DNA of 64,000 bases, taken from NCBI GenBank assembly GCA_965242595.1, contig OZ251464.1:1550001-1614000 (forward strand). Direction: 5' to 3'. Positions 6,643-17,381 of this stretch are shown here, one piece after another. Both the position numbers and the translations under genes were made by a program. Every line of letters starts with the position of its first letter. Positions within the stretch are counted from its first letter, which is position 1. A model generated the notes under the pieces. It saw only the letters and a list, made by a program, of their open reading frames with translations. It did not search any database and had not been told where the DNA came from. The stretch comes from SP197 sp965242595 (GTDB taxonomy: Bacteria > Pseudomonadota > Alphaproteobacteria > SP197).

Positions 6643-8271
6643 TTAGACCAGCCGCGAATGGGTGACGGCCGCATCCACGAACGACGCGAACAGCGGGTGG
6701 GGCGCAAAGGGCTTGGATTTCAGCTCGGGGTGGAACTGGACGCCGATGAACCAGGGGTGGCCGACAAGCTCGACGATCTCCGGCAAGGCACCGTCGGGCG
6801 ACAGGCCGGCGAATGCCAGGCCGCGGCTTTCCAGCAACTGGCGGTAGTTGATGTTGACCTCGTAGCGGTGGCGGTGGCGTTCGCCGATCCGTGCCTGGCT
6901 GTAGATCGCTCTGACACGGCTGCCGGCGACCAGGTCGCAATCGTAGTTTCCCAGCCGCATGGTGCCGCCCATGTCGCCGTCGGGCGGGCGTGTTTCGATC
7001 CGGTTGCCCTGGGTCCACTCCGTCATCAGACCCACCACCGGATGTTCGCAAGCTCCGAACTCGCTCGAGGACGCGCCGGCGATCCCGGCCAGATTCCTGG
7101 ATGCCTCGATCACCGCCATCTGCATGCCGAAGCAGATGCCGAAATAGGGAACGCGGTGCTGGCGGGCGAAGGCGGCGGCGGCGATCATGCCTTCGCTGCC
7201 GCGCTTTCCGAAGCCGCCCGGGACCAGGATGCCGTGAACCGGGCGCAGGCGGGCCATGGCATCCTGGCCTTCCAGCGTTTCGGCATCGATCCAGTCCGCC
7301 TTCACTTGCACCCGGTTGGCGATACCGCCATGGACCAGCGCTTCGGCCAGCGATTTATAGGCATCGGCAAGGTCCGTATATTTGCCCACCACGGCGATCG
7401 TCACCTCGCCTTCGGGGCTGCGGATGCCTTCGACGATCCGGTGCCAGTCCGCCAGATCGGGGCTGTCCTTGTCAGGCAATCCGCAGGCCGCCAGCACCTC
7501 GCGGTCCAGCCCGGCTTCGTGATAGGCGATCGGCACCCGATAGATGGTATCGACATCCAGGGCCGGAATCACCGCCGTTTCGCGCACATTGCAGAAGCGG
7601 GCGATCTTGCTGCAATCCGCCGCCGGGATCGCCCGTTCCGAACGGCAGACCAGGATGTCGGGCTGCAACCCGATCGAGCGCAGCTCCTTCACCGAATGCT
7701 GCGTCGGCTTGGTCTTCAACTCGCCCGCCGCGCTCAGAAACGGCACCAGGGTGTGGTGGATCAACAGCACCGCGCCGCGCGGCATCTCCTGCACCATCTG
7801 CCGCATCGCCTCGAAAAAAGGCAGGCCTTCGATATCGCCCACCGTGCCCCCCACCTCGCACAGCACGAAATCAGCATCGTCGCTGTCGGCCTGGATATAG
7901 CCCTTGATGACATCGGTGACGTGGGGGATCACCTGCACGGTGCCGCCCAGATAGTCGCCCCGCCGCTCCCGCACCAGCACATCCGAATAGACCCGTCCGC
8001 TGGTAACGGTATCGGTTCTGCGCGCCGGCACGCCCGTGAAGCGCTCGTAATGGCCCAGGTCCAGGTCGGTCTCGGCGCCGTCGTCGGTGACATAGACCTC
8101 GCCATGCTGGTAGGGACTCATGGTGCCCGGGTCGACGTTAAGATAAGGGTCCAGCTTGCGCAGGCGCACCTTGTAGCCGCGCGCCTGCAGCAATGCGCCC
8201 AGCGCGGCCGTGGTCAGGCCCTTGCCCAGAGAAGAGACCACGCCGCCGGTCACGAAGATATAGCGCGTCAT
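6643..8271 (-). CDS. pyrG: CTP synthase
   Basis: Makes CTP from UTP, ATP and glutamine; CTP is also needed to activate Kdo. The 542-residue protein has an N-terminal synthase domain with the P-loop (SSLGKGLTTAALG), KLDPYLNVDPGTMSPYQHGE and DGAETDLDLGHYERF. A class I glutamine amidotransferase domain follows, with the nucleophile in FGICFGMQMAV and the His/Glu pair in GVQFHPELKS. Length and motifs are complete. The stop is 4 bp ahead of kdsA, so the two are probably co-transcribed. Confidence 0.97.
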   Translation of the reverse strand: MTRYIFVTGGVVSSLGKGLTTAALGALLQARGYKVRLRKLDPYLNVDPGTMSPYQHGEVYVTDDGAETDLDLGHYERFTGVPARRTDTVTSGRVYSDVLVRERRGDYLGGTVQVIPHVTDVIKGYIQADSDDADFVLCEVGGTVGDIEGLPFFEAMRQMVQEMPRGAVLLIHHTLVPFLSAAGELKTKPTQHSVKELRSIGLQPDILVCRSERAIPAADCSKIARFCNVRETAVIPALDVDTIYRVPIAYHEAGLDREVLAACGLPDKDSPDLADWHRIVEGIRSPEGEVTIAVVGKYTDLADAYKSLAEALVHGGIANRVQVKADWIDAETLEGQDAMARLRPVHGILVPGGFGKRGSEGMIAAAAFARQHRVPYFGICFGMQMAVIEASRNLAGIAGASSSEFGACEHPVVGLMTEWTQGNRIETRPPDGDMGGTMRLGNYDCDLVAGSRVRAIYSQARIGERHRHRYEVNINYRQLLESRGLAFAGLSPDGALPEIVELVGHPWFIGVQFHPELKSKPFAPHPLFASFVDAAVTHSRLV

Positions 8272-8343
8272 GGGCCTGCCGCCGCGAAGCTCATGGCAGG
8301 GGGGAGATGGCGAAAACGGTTGGCGGCAGGAACGGCCGCCCGC

Positions 8344-8670
8344 TCATTCCGCGACCGGAACGCTGGGTCCGGACTCCGCCTCCACCGCCTCCGGCAGCGC
8401 CATGTCGTCCACGATGGAGCCTCGCTCGCTGCCGCCCGAAACCAGGATGCTGAGCACCAGGCTGGTGACGAAAAACAAGGTCGCGGCGATCGCCGTGGCC
8501 CGCGTCAGCAGGCTGGCGGTCCCCCTGGCCGACATCAGGCCCGACATGCCGCCCGCACCGCCGCCACCGCCACCCAGGCCCAGGCCGCCTCCTTCGCTGC
8601 GCTGCAGCAGCACCAGGCCGACGATGGCCAGGGCGATAAGAACATGCACGATGACCAGAATCGTCTGCAT
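8344..8670 (-). CDS. secG: Preprotein translocase subunit SecG
   Basis: Small membrane subunit that assists SecYE/SecA in protein export. 108 residues with two membrane helices: about 3-21 (ILVIVHVLIALAIVGLVLL) and about 55-75 (ATAIAATLFFVTSLVLSIL). They are joined by a glycine-rich loop after the family signature LQRSEGGGLG. The C-terminal tail is acidic and proline-rich. The start at 8670 is chosen because the protein must begin just before the first helix; no strong Shine-Dalgarno sequence is visible, and an upstream ATG at 8706 is possible. It lies between tpiA and pyrG, as in many alphaproteobacteria. Confidence 0.88.
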   Translation of the reverse strand: MQTILVIVHVLIALAIVGLVLLQRSEGGGLGLGGGGGGAGGMSGLMSARGTASLLTRATAIAATLFFVTSLVLSILVSGGSERGSIVDDMALPEAVEAESGPSVPVAE

Positions 8671-8752
8671 GTGGGATGGGTCCGGGCTGGGGATGCCTTT
8701 CGTCATGTAGCACAGCGCCCGTGCCGGTGCCATAGGCGCCTGCGCGGCGGGG

Positions 8753-9502
8753 TCAAGCGGACCGCCCGGCCTGTGCGATCCGCCAGAACGCGCCGGGATC
8801 GAGGCTGGCACCGCCGACCAGGGCGCCATCCACATCGGCCAGCGCCAGGATCGCGCCGGCATTGGCGGCGCTCACCGAGCCGCCATAGAGCAGGCGGAAG
8901 GCCTGCCCATCCTCGCCGAACATGGCCAGCAGACGCGCGCGCAGGCTGCCATGCATGTCCCGGATGTCGGCAAGCGTGGCCGCCTTGCCGCTGCCGATGG
9001 CCCAGACCGGCTCATAGGCGAGGACGGTGTCGGTGCTTGTGGCGTTTGCAGGGAGCGAGCCTTCGAGCTGGCGGCGGACCACCGTGCCGGCACGCCCGGC
9101 GGCGCGGTCCTCCCCGCTTTCGCCGATGCAGACGATGGCCACCAGGCCGGCGCGATGCGCCGCCGCCGCCTTGGCCGCGACCCATGCATCCGTTTCCCCG
9201 TGACCCCGGCGCCGTTCGGAATGTCCGACGATGACATGGCTGCAACCGAGATCGGCCAACATGGCCGCCGCGATGTCGCCGGTGAACGCGCCCTGGTCCT
9301 CGTCGTGGCAATCCTGCCCACCCAGGGCGATGCCGCTGCCGGCAAGGGCGGCACTCAGGCGGGACAGCACCGTCGCCGGCGGACATAGCAACAGGTCGCA
9401 GGGCAGGCCGTGGCGCGCCCTGGCGGCCAGCGCCCCCGCCCGTTCCATGGCATCGGCGCCAAGCCCGTTCATCTTCCAATTGCCGGCGATAAGGGAGCGC
9501 AT
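8753..9502 (-). CDS. tpiA: Triosephosphate isomerase
   Basis: Interconverts dihydroxyacetone phosphate and glyceraldehyde-3-phosphate. 249 residues with the catalytic set intact: Lys in GNWKMNG, His in VIVGHSERR, Glu in AYEPVWAIG, plus the phosphate-binding LLYGGSVSAAN and GALVGGASL. Two in-frame ATGs occur: the one at 9502 is 6 bp from GGAGG, while the one at 9508 abuts it, so 9502 is preferred. First gene of a leftward run, divergent from ppiD with about 120 bp between. Confidence 0.96.
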   Translation of the reverse strand: MRSLIAGNWKMNGLGADAMERAGALAARARHGLPCDLLLCPPATVLSRLSAALAGSGIALGGQDCHDEDQGAFTGDIAAAMLADLGCSHVIVGHSERRRGHGETDAWVAAKAAAAHRAGLVAIVCIGESGEDRAAGRAGTVVRRQLEGSLPANATSTDTVLAYEPVWAIGSGKAATLADIRDMHGSLRARLLAMFGEDGQAFRLLYGGSVSAANAGAILALADVDGALVGGASLDPGAFWRIAQAGRSA

Positions 9503-9529
9503 CGCCATCCTCCCCGAACCGCGCCCCGC

Positions 9530-9557
9530 CTTATCGCATGGCGCATGGGCAAGGCAA
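9530..9557 (-). promoter_or_regulatory. Predicted promoter of tpiA
   Basis: On the minus strand TTGCCT (9557-9552), 16 bp, then GATAAG (9535-9530), about 30 bp upstream of the tpiA start. It lies in the divergent gap and is back to back with the predicted ppiD promoter. Pattern match by eye only. Confidence 0.35.
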
Positions 9558-9566
9558 GGCCTGCGG

Positions 9567-9595
9567 TTGCCGCATGGCGGGGCCGCATCTAGGAT
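9567..9595 (+). promoter_or_regulatory. Predicted promoter of the ppiD-trp-moa run
   Basis: TTGCCG (9567-9572), 17 bp, then TAGGAT (9590-9595), 28 bp before the ppiD ATG. It is the only gap upstream of ppiD, trpE, trpG, trpD, trpC, moaC and moeA, so it could drive the whole series. Pattern match by eye only. Confidence 0.45.
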
Positions 9596-9622
9596 GCGCG
9601 CCCTCTTCGCTTGCGGTGCCCC

Positions 9623-11575
9623 ATGCTGACCAGAATACGCCAGGGCGCGTCGTCCTGGCCCGCCAAAATCTTCCTGATCGTGATCGCACTGAGCTTCGTC
9701 GGCTGGGGCGTGGGCGACATATTCGTCAATCGTGGCGAAACCACCGTGGCCGAAGCCGGTCCGGTCGAGATCGATATCCAGGATTTGCAGATCGCCTATC
9801 GCAACCGCATCCAGCCGCTACAGCAGGCCGGGACCCAGGTGGCACCGGGTTCGGAGCTGGCGCAGGCGCTGGCCCGTGCCGCCCTGGACGGCCTGATCCT
9901 GGACGCGCTGGAGAACGCCGCGGCCGCAGGCTTCGCCATCGCGGTCAGCGACGACACCCTGCGCGCCGACATCGCTGCCAACGACCTCTTCGCCAATCGG
10001 AGCGGCATGTTCGATGCCGCCGTCTTCGCCGGTGTGCTGGCCACCAACGGCCTTAGCGAGGAACGCTATCTGGCCGCACTGGCGGACGGGCTGCGCCAGG
10101 AGCAGCTGCTGGACAGCCTGGGCGCCGTGCCGCCGCTGCCCGACGCTCTCGCCCTCGGCATCTTCCGCCACCGCTTCGAACGTCGCACGGCCGAGATCGC
10201 GGTGATCGCCAACGATGCGCTGGCCCCCGAACCCGTCCCCACCCGCGGCGATCTGGAAAGCTTTTTCCAGGCCAACAGGGCCGCATACGGTGCCCCTCAA
10301 TACCGTTCCGCCGATTATCTGCTGGTCTATCCCGAGGACCTGGCGCGCCGGATAGAGCTGGCCGAAGCGACCCTGCGCGAGGCCTACGATGCCGCGCCCA
10401 CAAGCTGGGCCGAGGCCGAGCGGCGGCGCCTGGAGCGCATGGCCTTCGACAGCGAAGAGAAGGCGCAGGCCGCCTTCGCAGCCATCCGGGCGGGCGCCGA
10501 TTTCGCAGCCGTCGCCCGCGAGCGTGCCGATATCGCAAGCGAGGAGCTGGAGTTTGGCTGGTTTGCCCAAAGCGACCTCTTCGCCGAGCTGGCCGAACCG
10601 CTGTTCGCCGCCGCCGAAGGTGAAACGGTGCCCCCCCTGGCCTCGCCCCTGGGGGGCTGGCTGCTGTTCCGCATCGCCGAGGTCCAGGGCGAAAAGGTCG
10701 TGCCCTTCGAGGAGGCGCGCGAGCGCATCGCCGAGGACATCAAGCTGCGCCGGGCCCGGGCGGCGATGTTCGATCTGGCCGGCGACATGGACGATCTGAT
10801 CGCAACCGGTGCCAGCGTGCGCGAGACGGCCGCCGCCCTGGGGCTGGAGGCCATGACCTTGCAGCGAGTCTCCAGAGAGGGGCAGGCGGAAGATGCCCTC
10901 TCCCTGCAGATCGTCCCCCAGACGCCGGGCTTTCTGGGCGAACTCTTCCTGGGCGAGATCGACTTCCCCTCCACGGTGATCGAAACCGAAGATGGCGGGC
11001 TGTTGGTGATCGAGGTGACGGAGATCGTGGCCGCCCGCCAGCGCGACTTCGCCGAGGCCGAAGCCACCGTTCGCGACGACTGGCAGCGGCTGCGCCTGGC
11101 CGAACTCGCCGCCGACGCTGCCAGGACCATCGCCGCGGCCACCGGCGCCGGCGACGATCTGGACACTGCCTATGGCGCCACCGGCGCCAGCTTCACGCCG
11201 TCCGCTCCCTTCCGCCGCGACGAGCTTCCCAGGGCCAGGGCGGCGGACGATCCCGATGCCGACGCAACCACCGCAGACAGCGACATCGCAGACGGCGGCA
11301 TCGCAGGCGTCGGCGCCAATGCCGTCGCCGCCCTGTTCGCCGCCCGCCCGGGCGAGATCGTGGTGGCGGCCTCCGCCGACGGCACCGGTCAGGTCGTCGC
11401 CCGCCTCAGCGGGGTCGCCGCCGCCGAGGCGGCCTCCGATCCGGAAGCCCTGGCGGATGTGGGACAGGCGCTGCGCGACGGCTGGATCGGCGATATCCTG
11501 CGCCAGCACCAGGCGGCGCTGCGCCGCGCCACGCCGGTTGCCATCGATCGACGCCTGCTGGAACAATCCTTCTAA
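9623..11575 (+). CDS. ppiD: PpiD-like periplasmic peptidyl-prolyl isomerase / chaperone (SurA N-terminal domain)
   Basis: Membrane-anchored periplasmic folding factor of the PpiD/SurA family. 650 residues: a short cytoplasmic N-terminus (MLTRIRQGASSW), one membrane segment (about 15-33, IFLIVIALSFVGWGVGDIF), a SurA-type chaperone domain (about 40-200), a parvulin-like domain (about 255-355, from MAFDSEEKAQAAF to WLLFRIAEV) and a long C-terminal chaperone region. Parvulins of this subfamily are often catalytically weak; activity is not claimed. The ATG at 9623 is preferred over an upstream TTG. Its stop is 4 bp before trpE, a ppiD-trpE arrangement typical of alphaproteobacteria. Confidence 0.88.
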   Translation: MLTRIRQGASSWPAKIFLIVIALSFVGWGVGDIFVNRGETTVAEAGPVEIDIQDLQIAYRNRIQPLQQAGTQVAPGSELAQALARAALDGLILDALENAAAAGFAIAVSDDTLRADIAANDLFANRSGMFDAAVFAGVLATNGLSEERYLAALADGLRQEQLLDSLGAVPPLPDALALGIFRHRFERRTAEIAVIANDALAPEPVPTRGDLESFFQANRAAYGAPQYRSADYLLVYPEDLARRIELAEATLREAYDAAPTSWAEAERRRLERMAFDSEEKAQAAFAAIRAGADFAAVARERADIASEELEFGWFAQSDLFAELAEPLFAAAEGETVPPLASPLGGWLLFRIAEVQGEKVVPFEEARERIAEDIKLRRARAAMFDLAGDMDDLIATGASVRETAAALGLEAMTLQRVSREGQAEDALSLQIVPQTPGFLGELFLGEIDFPSTVIETEDGGLLVIEVTEIVAARQRDFAEAEATVRDDWQRLRLAELAADAARTIAAATGAGDDLDTAYGATGASFTPSAPFRRDELPRARAADDPDADATTADSDIADGGIAGVGANAVAALFAARPGEIVVAASADGTGQVVARLSGVAAAEAASDPEALADVGQALRDGWIGDILRQHQAALRRATPVAIDRRLLEQSF

Positions 11576-11579
11576 GGCC

Positions 11580-13095
<1,516 letters not shown>

Positions 13096-13179
13096 AGCCC
13101 GCCCGACCGGCAGGGCCGGAGCGGATTGCCCGCCCACCCGCGCGCCTCTATGGTCGCTGCGGGCCGCAGGGGCCGCGCC

Positions 13180-13767
13180 ATGCTGGTTCTGATCGACAAC
13201 TACGACAGCTTCACCTACAACCTCCGCCACTATCTGGGCGAGCTCGGCGCCCGGGCGGAGGTGCTGCGCAACGATGCCGCCAGCGCAGACGAGGTGCTCG
13301 CCCGCCAGCCCGGCGCGGTGGTGATCTCGCCCGGTCCCTGCGATCCCGACCGGGCCGGCATGTGCCTCGATCTGGTGGCCCGCTGCGCCCAACGGGCGGT
13401 GCCGCTGCTGGGCGTCTGCCTGGGCCATCAGGCCATCGGCCAGGCCCTGGGCGGGTGCATCCAGCGCGCCCCGCAGCCGATGCACGGCAAGCTCGATCGG
13501 GTCAGCCACGACGGCAGCGGCATCTTCGCCGGCCTGCCCTCCCCCTTCCGCGCCACGCGCTACCATTCCCTCGCTGTCGCGCCCGAAACCCTCCCCGCCT
13601 GCCTGCAAGTCAATGCCCGCACGCCCGACGGGGTGATCATGGGGCTGCGCCATCGCACCCTTCCCATCCACGGCGTCCAGTTCCACCCCGAAAGCATCGC
13701 CTCGGAACATGGCCACGCCGTGCTGCGCAATTTCCTGCGCCAGGCCGCTGTGGCGGAGGCGGCATGA
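13180..13767 (+). CDS. trpG: Anthranilate/aminodeoxychorismate synthase component II (glutamine amidotransferase)
   Basis: Supplies ammonia from glutamine to TrpE and possibly to PabB. 195 residues with the full triad: Cys in LLGVCLGHQAIG, and His and Glu in HGVQFHPESI. The N-terminus LVLIDNYDSFTYNL is diagnostic. The ATG at 13180 has AGGGG 8 bp upstream; an in-frame ATG at 13126 would add a non-conserved basic leader. It lies 84 bp after trpE and overlaps trpD by ATGA. Confidence 0.95.
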   Translation: MLVLIDNYDSFTYNLRHYLGELGARAEVLRNDAASADEVLARQPGAVVISPGPCDPDRAGMCLDLVARCAQRAVPLLGVCLGHQAIGQALGGCIQRAPQPMHGKLDRVSHDGSGIFAGLPSPFRATRYHSLAVAPETLPACLQVNARTPDGVIMGLRHRTLPIHGVQFHPESIASEHGHAVLRNFLRQAAVAEAA

Positions 13768-14804
13768 ACGACGCGCCCCGCGCCCTGGTGCCCTTCATCG
13801 CCCGTGCCGGGCGCGGCGAGGCGCTGACGCCGGAGGAAGCGGGGCGCGCCTTCGATATCGTCATGTCGGGCCAGGCCACTCCGGCCCAGATGGGCGGTTT
13901 TCTGATGGCGCTGGCCGCCCGCGGCGAAACCACCGCCGAGATCGCCGCCGGCGCCCGCGCGCTCAGGTCCAGGATGCGCCCCATGACGGCGCCTGCCGGT
14001 GCCATGGACATCGTTGGCACCGGCGGCGACGGCAAGGGCACGCTCAACGTCTCCACGGCAACCGCTCTGGTGGTGGCGGCCTGTGGCGTCACGGTGGCCA
14101 AGCACGGCAACCGCGCCGCCTCCTCCCGTTCGGGCGCGGCGGATGTGCTGGCCGCCTGCGGCGTCGATCTGGAGGCCGGCTACGACCTGGTGCAGCGGGC
14201 CATCGACGAGGCGGGCATCGGCTTCATGGCCGCTCCGCGCCATCACGCCGCCATGCGCCATGTCATGGCGACCCGGCGCGAGCTGGGGGCGCGCACCGTC
14301 TTCAATCTGCTGGGGCCGCTATGCAATCCGGCCGGCGTGAAGCGCTATCTGCTGGGCGTGTTCGCCCGCCGCTGGCTGGAGCCGGTGGCCCGCGTGCTGG
14401 CCGAGCTGGGCGCCGAGCGCGCCTGGGTGGTCCACAGCGGCGACGGTTGCGACGAGTTGACGCTTGCGGGCGACAACACCGTCGCCGTGCTGGAGGACGG
14501 CCATATCAACATCGTTACCGTGCGTGCGGGCGAGGCCGGCCTGGCGCCACGACCGCTCGCCGCCATCGCCGGCGGCACGCCGCAGGACAACGCCCGGGCG
14601 CTGACCGCGCTGCTCGCCGGGGCGCCCGGCGCCTATCGCGACACCGTGGTGCTGAACGCAGCGGCCGCGCTGATCGTCGCCGGGCGCGCGGACAGCCTCG
14701 CCGCCGGCGCAGAGCAGGCGGCCGAGGCCATCGCCAGCGGACGGGCGCGGGAGAAGCTGGAGCGCCTCGCCTCGATCGCCGGCGGGCCGGCCCGGGCGCC
14801 ATGA
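13764..14804 (+). CDS. trpD: Anthranilate phosphoribosyltransferase
   Basis: Transfers phosphoribose from PRPP to anthranilate, the second step of tryptophan synthesis. 346 residues with the PRPP/Mg2+-binding sequence DIVGTGGDGKGTLNVSTA, KHGNRAASSRSGAADVL, the anthranilate-site segment FMAAPRHHAAMRHV and NLLGPLCNPA. Intact. Its ATG overlaps the trpG stop (ATGA) and its own stop overlaps the trpC ATG (ATGA), so the three are translationally coupled. Confidence 0.96.
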   Translation: MNDAPRALVPFIARAGRGEALTPEEAGRAFDIVMSGQATPAQMGGFLMALAARGETTAEIAAGARALRSRMRPMTAPAGAMDIVGTGGDGKGTLNVSTATALVVAACGVTVAKHGNRAASSRSGAADVLAACGVDLEAGYDLVQRAIDEAGIGFMAAPRHHAAMRHVMATRRELGARTVFNLLGPLCNPAGVKRYLLGVFARRWLEPVARVLAELGAERAWVVHSGDGCDELTLAGDNTVAVLEDGHINIVTVRAGEAGLAPRPLAAIAGGTPQDNARALTALLAGAPGAYRDTVVLNAAAALIVAGRADSLAAGAEQAAEAIASGRAREKLERLASIAGGPARAP

Positions 14805-15604
14805 GCGACGTCTTGGCGCGCATCTGCGCCGACAAGCGCGCCCATGTCGCCGCCCGCAAGCGCGCCGTGCCGCCCGCCGCGCTGGAAGCCTGCGCCCGCT
14901 CCGCGCCGCCGGTGCGGGGCTTCGCCGCCGCCCTGGCTGGGGCCTGCCGCCAGGGCTTCGGCCTGATCGCCGAGATCAAGCGGGCCTCGCCCAGCGCCGG
15001 CCCCATCCGCCCCGGCGCCAGCCCCGCCGCCATCGCCCGCGCCTATCGCCGGGGTGGCGCCGCCTGCCTTTCGGTGCTGACCGACGAACCCTGGTTCCAG
15101 GGCCGCGACAGCGACCTTACCGAGGCCAGAAGCGAAGTCAATTTGCCTTTTCTGCGCAAGGACTTCATGCTCGATCCTTATCAAGTGGTCGAAGCGCGCG
15201 CCATCCATGCCGACGCCATCCTGATCGTCATGGCGGCGGTCTGCGACGCCCTGGCGGCAGAGCTTGCGGCCTGCGCCGCCGATCACGGCATGGACGTGCT
15301 GGCCGAGGTCCACGACCGCGCCGAGCTCGACCGCGCCCTGGCCCTGAACGCCGCCCTGATCGGCATCAACAACCGCAACCTGAAAACCCTGGTCACGGAT
15401 ACGGCCATCGCCGAAACCCTGGCGCCGCACATCCCCTCCGACCGCGACATCGTGTGCGAAAGCGGCCTCACCGGCCATGGCGATCTGCTGCGCATGGCGC
15501 GCTGCGGCGTCCGCCGCTTCCTGGTCGGCGAGCATCTGATGCGCCAGGCGGATATCGAAGCCGCCACCCGCGCCCTGCTGGGCCGGGGCGGAGCGGCGGC
15601 GTGA
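14801..15604 (+). CDS. trpC: Indole-3-glycerol-phosphate synthase
   Basis: Ring closure of carboxyphenylamino-deoxyribulose phosphate to indole-3-glycerol phosphate. 267 residues, TIM barrel. Motifs: LIAEIKRASPSAGPI (catalytic Glu/Lys), SVLTDEPWFQG, LPFLRKDFMLDPYQV, EVHDRAEL, IGINNRNLKTL and CESGL. trpF, trpB and trpA are not in the window and must lie elsewhere. It overlaps trpD by ATGA, and its stop overlaps the GTG start of moaC. Confidence 0.96.
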   Translation: MSDVLARICADKRAHVAARKRAVPPAALEACARSAPPVRGFAAALAGACRQGFGLIAEIKRASPSAGPIRPGASPAAIARAYRRGGAACLSVLTDEPWFQGRDSDLTEARSEVNLPFLRKDFMLDPYQVVEARAIHADAILIVMAAVCDALAAELAACAADHGMDVLAEVHDRAELDRALALNAALIGINNRNLKTLVTDTAIAETLAPHIPSDRDIVCESGLTGHGDLLRMARCGVRRFLVGEHLMRQADIEAATRALLGRGGAAA

Positions 15605-16096
15605 GCGGGCGCCTCACCCATCTGGACGCGGACGGCAACGCCCGCATGGTGGACATCTCCGCCAAAGCGGGAAAGCGAGCGCGAGGCGGTGGCCGAAGGC
15701 CGGGTCTCCATGCGGCCCGAAACTCTGGCGCTGATCCTGGATGGGCGCGTGCCCAAGGGCGACGTGCTGGCGGTGGCCCGCATCGCCGGCATCATGGCCG
15801 CCAAGCGCACCGCCGACATCGTCCCGCTCTGCCACCCGCTTGCCCTGGCCTCCGTGACGGTGGAGCTCGAGGCCGACAAGCAGGCCAGCGCCGTCGCCAT
15901 CCGCGCCCGCTGCCGGCTGAAGGGCCGCACCGGCGTGGAGATGGAGGCGCTGACGGCGGTCGCGGCCGCCGCGCTCACCGTCTATGACATGTGCAAGGCG
16001 GTGGACCGTTCCATGACCCTGGACAACATCCGCCTGCTCGCCAAATCCGGCGGCCGCTCCGGCCGTTACGAATATCACGACGGGCGCGGGCCGTGA
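15601..16096 (+). pseudogene. moaC: Cyclic pyranopterin monophosphate synthase, one-base frameshift as read
   Basis: Second step of molybdenum cofactor synthesis. The GTG start (15601) overlaps the trpC stop. The first frame gives SGRLTHLDADGNARMVDISAKA and then breaks: GCCAAAGCGGGAAAGCG at about 15661-15677 carries one G more than needed. Removing it gives a continuous protein of about 164 residues running into EREAVAEGRVSMRP, AGIMAAKRTADIVPLCHPL (catalytic region), GVEMEALTAV and YDMCKAVDRSM. Everything essential is present on either side, so the break is probably a homopolymer error. It is followed by moeA with a GTGA overlap. Confidence 0.88.
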
Positions 16097-17287
16097 TCGC
16101 GGTCGACGAGGCGCGCCGGCGCATGTTCGCGGCCCTGGCCCGGCTTCCCGCCGAGCAGGTCGCGATCTCCCAGGCCGCCGGCCGCGTCCTGGCCGAAGAC
16201 ACGCGCGCGCGCGTCACCAAGCCGCCTGCGGCCGTCTCCGCCATGGATGGCTATGCCGTGCGCGCCGCCGATATCGCCGCTGCCGTGCCCGCGCGTCTGG
16301 CGGTGGTGGGCGAAGCGCCGGCCGGCGGCGCCTATGGCGCGGCGCTGAAGGCGGGCCAGGCCGTGCGCATCTTCACCGGCGGCCCCCTGCCCCAGGGCGC
16401 CGACAGCGTCGTCATCCAGGAGAACACCCGCCGCCAGGGCGCCGTGGTGACGGTGCTGGCGCCGGTGGACCGGGGCCGCCATGTGCGCCCGGGCGGGCTG
16501 GATTTCTCCCAGGGCGACGCCGGGCCTGCCGCCGGCTGCCGGCTGGGGCCGCGCCAGATCGCGCTGCTGGCCGCCATGAACCTGCCCTGGCTGAAGGTGG
16601 TGCGCCGCCCGCGCGTCGCCATCCTGGGCACCGGCGATGAAATCGCCATGCCCGGGGAACCGCTGGGCCCCGGCCGCATCGTCGGCTCCAATTCGCTGGC
16701 GCTGGCCGCCATGGTCGCGGCGGCCGGCGGCGAGGCGCTGGCGCTGGGGGTTGTCCGCGACGACGAGGCCGCGCTGCGCGCCGCGCTGGAGGGCGCGCGC
16801 GGGGCCGATGTGCTGGTCGTCACCGGCGGCATGTCGGTGGGCGAGCACGATCTGGTAAGGAAGGTGCTGGCCCGAGCAAGGGCTGGCGCTGGATTTCTGG
16901 AAGGTCGCCATGCGCCCTGGCAAGCCGCTCGCCTTCGGCACGCTCCGCGGCATGGCGGTCATGGGCTTTCCCGGCAATCCGGTCTCGGCTCTGGTCTGTG
17001 GCCATGTCTTCCTGCGCCCCGCCATCGCCCGCCTGCTGGGCCGCGACGACCGGGACGAGCGGGAGACGGCCCGGCTGGGCTGCCCGCTTGGCGCCAACGA
17101 CGAGCGGCAGGATTATCTGCGCGCCAGGCTTGGGCGGGGCGAAGACGGTCTGCCGGTCGCCACCCCCTTCCCGCGCCAGGACAGCTCCATGCTGGCGCTG
17201 CTGGCCCAGGCCGACGGCCTGGTCGTCAGGCCGCCCCATGCCGCCGCCGCTGCCGCCGGCGAGCGGGTGGCGATCTTGCGCTTTTAG
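16093..17287 (+). pseudogene. moeA: Molybdopterin molybdenumtransferase, one-base frameshift as read
   Basis: Inserts molybdate into adenylylated molybdopterin. About 397 residues if repaired. The N-terminal part shows SAMDGYAVRA, IFTGGPLPQGADSVV, PRVAILGTGDEI and VVTGGMSVGEHDLV. At 16868-16875 the sequence GGCCCGAG has one C too many: GCC GAG would continue into LALDFWKVAMRPGKPLAFG and GFPGNPVSALV in the +1 frame, ending at 17287. The GTG start at 16093 overlaps the moaC stop. The pattern of one extra base in a C pair matches the defects in trpE and moaC. Confidence 0.88.
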
Positions 17288-17324
17288 GGGCCGTTCCGCC
17301 GCTGGGCACAATTCGGAAACGGGC

Positions 17325-17353
17325 TTGACACGAACGGCGAACCGGGCAAGAAC
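17325..17353 (+). promoter_or_regulatory. lexA promoter with embedded LexA (SOS) box
   Basis: A perfect -35 TTGACA (17325-17330) is followed 17 bp later by AAGAAC (17348-17353). GAAC (17339-17342), 7 bp, GAAC (17350-17353) is exactly the alphaproteobacterial LexA box (GTTC-N7-GTTC on the other strand), and its second half overlaps the -10 element. A further GAAC lies at 17332-17335. It sits 28 bp upstream of the lexA ATG and fits classic autorepression. Confidence 0.75.
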
Positions 17354-17381
17354 AGGCGCCGTTCCAGCGGAGGTGGTGGCG

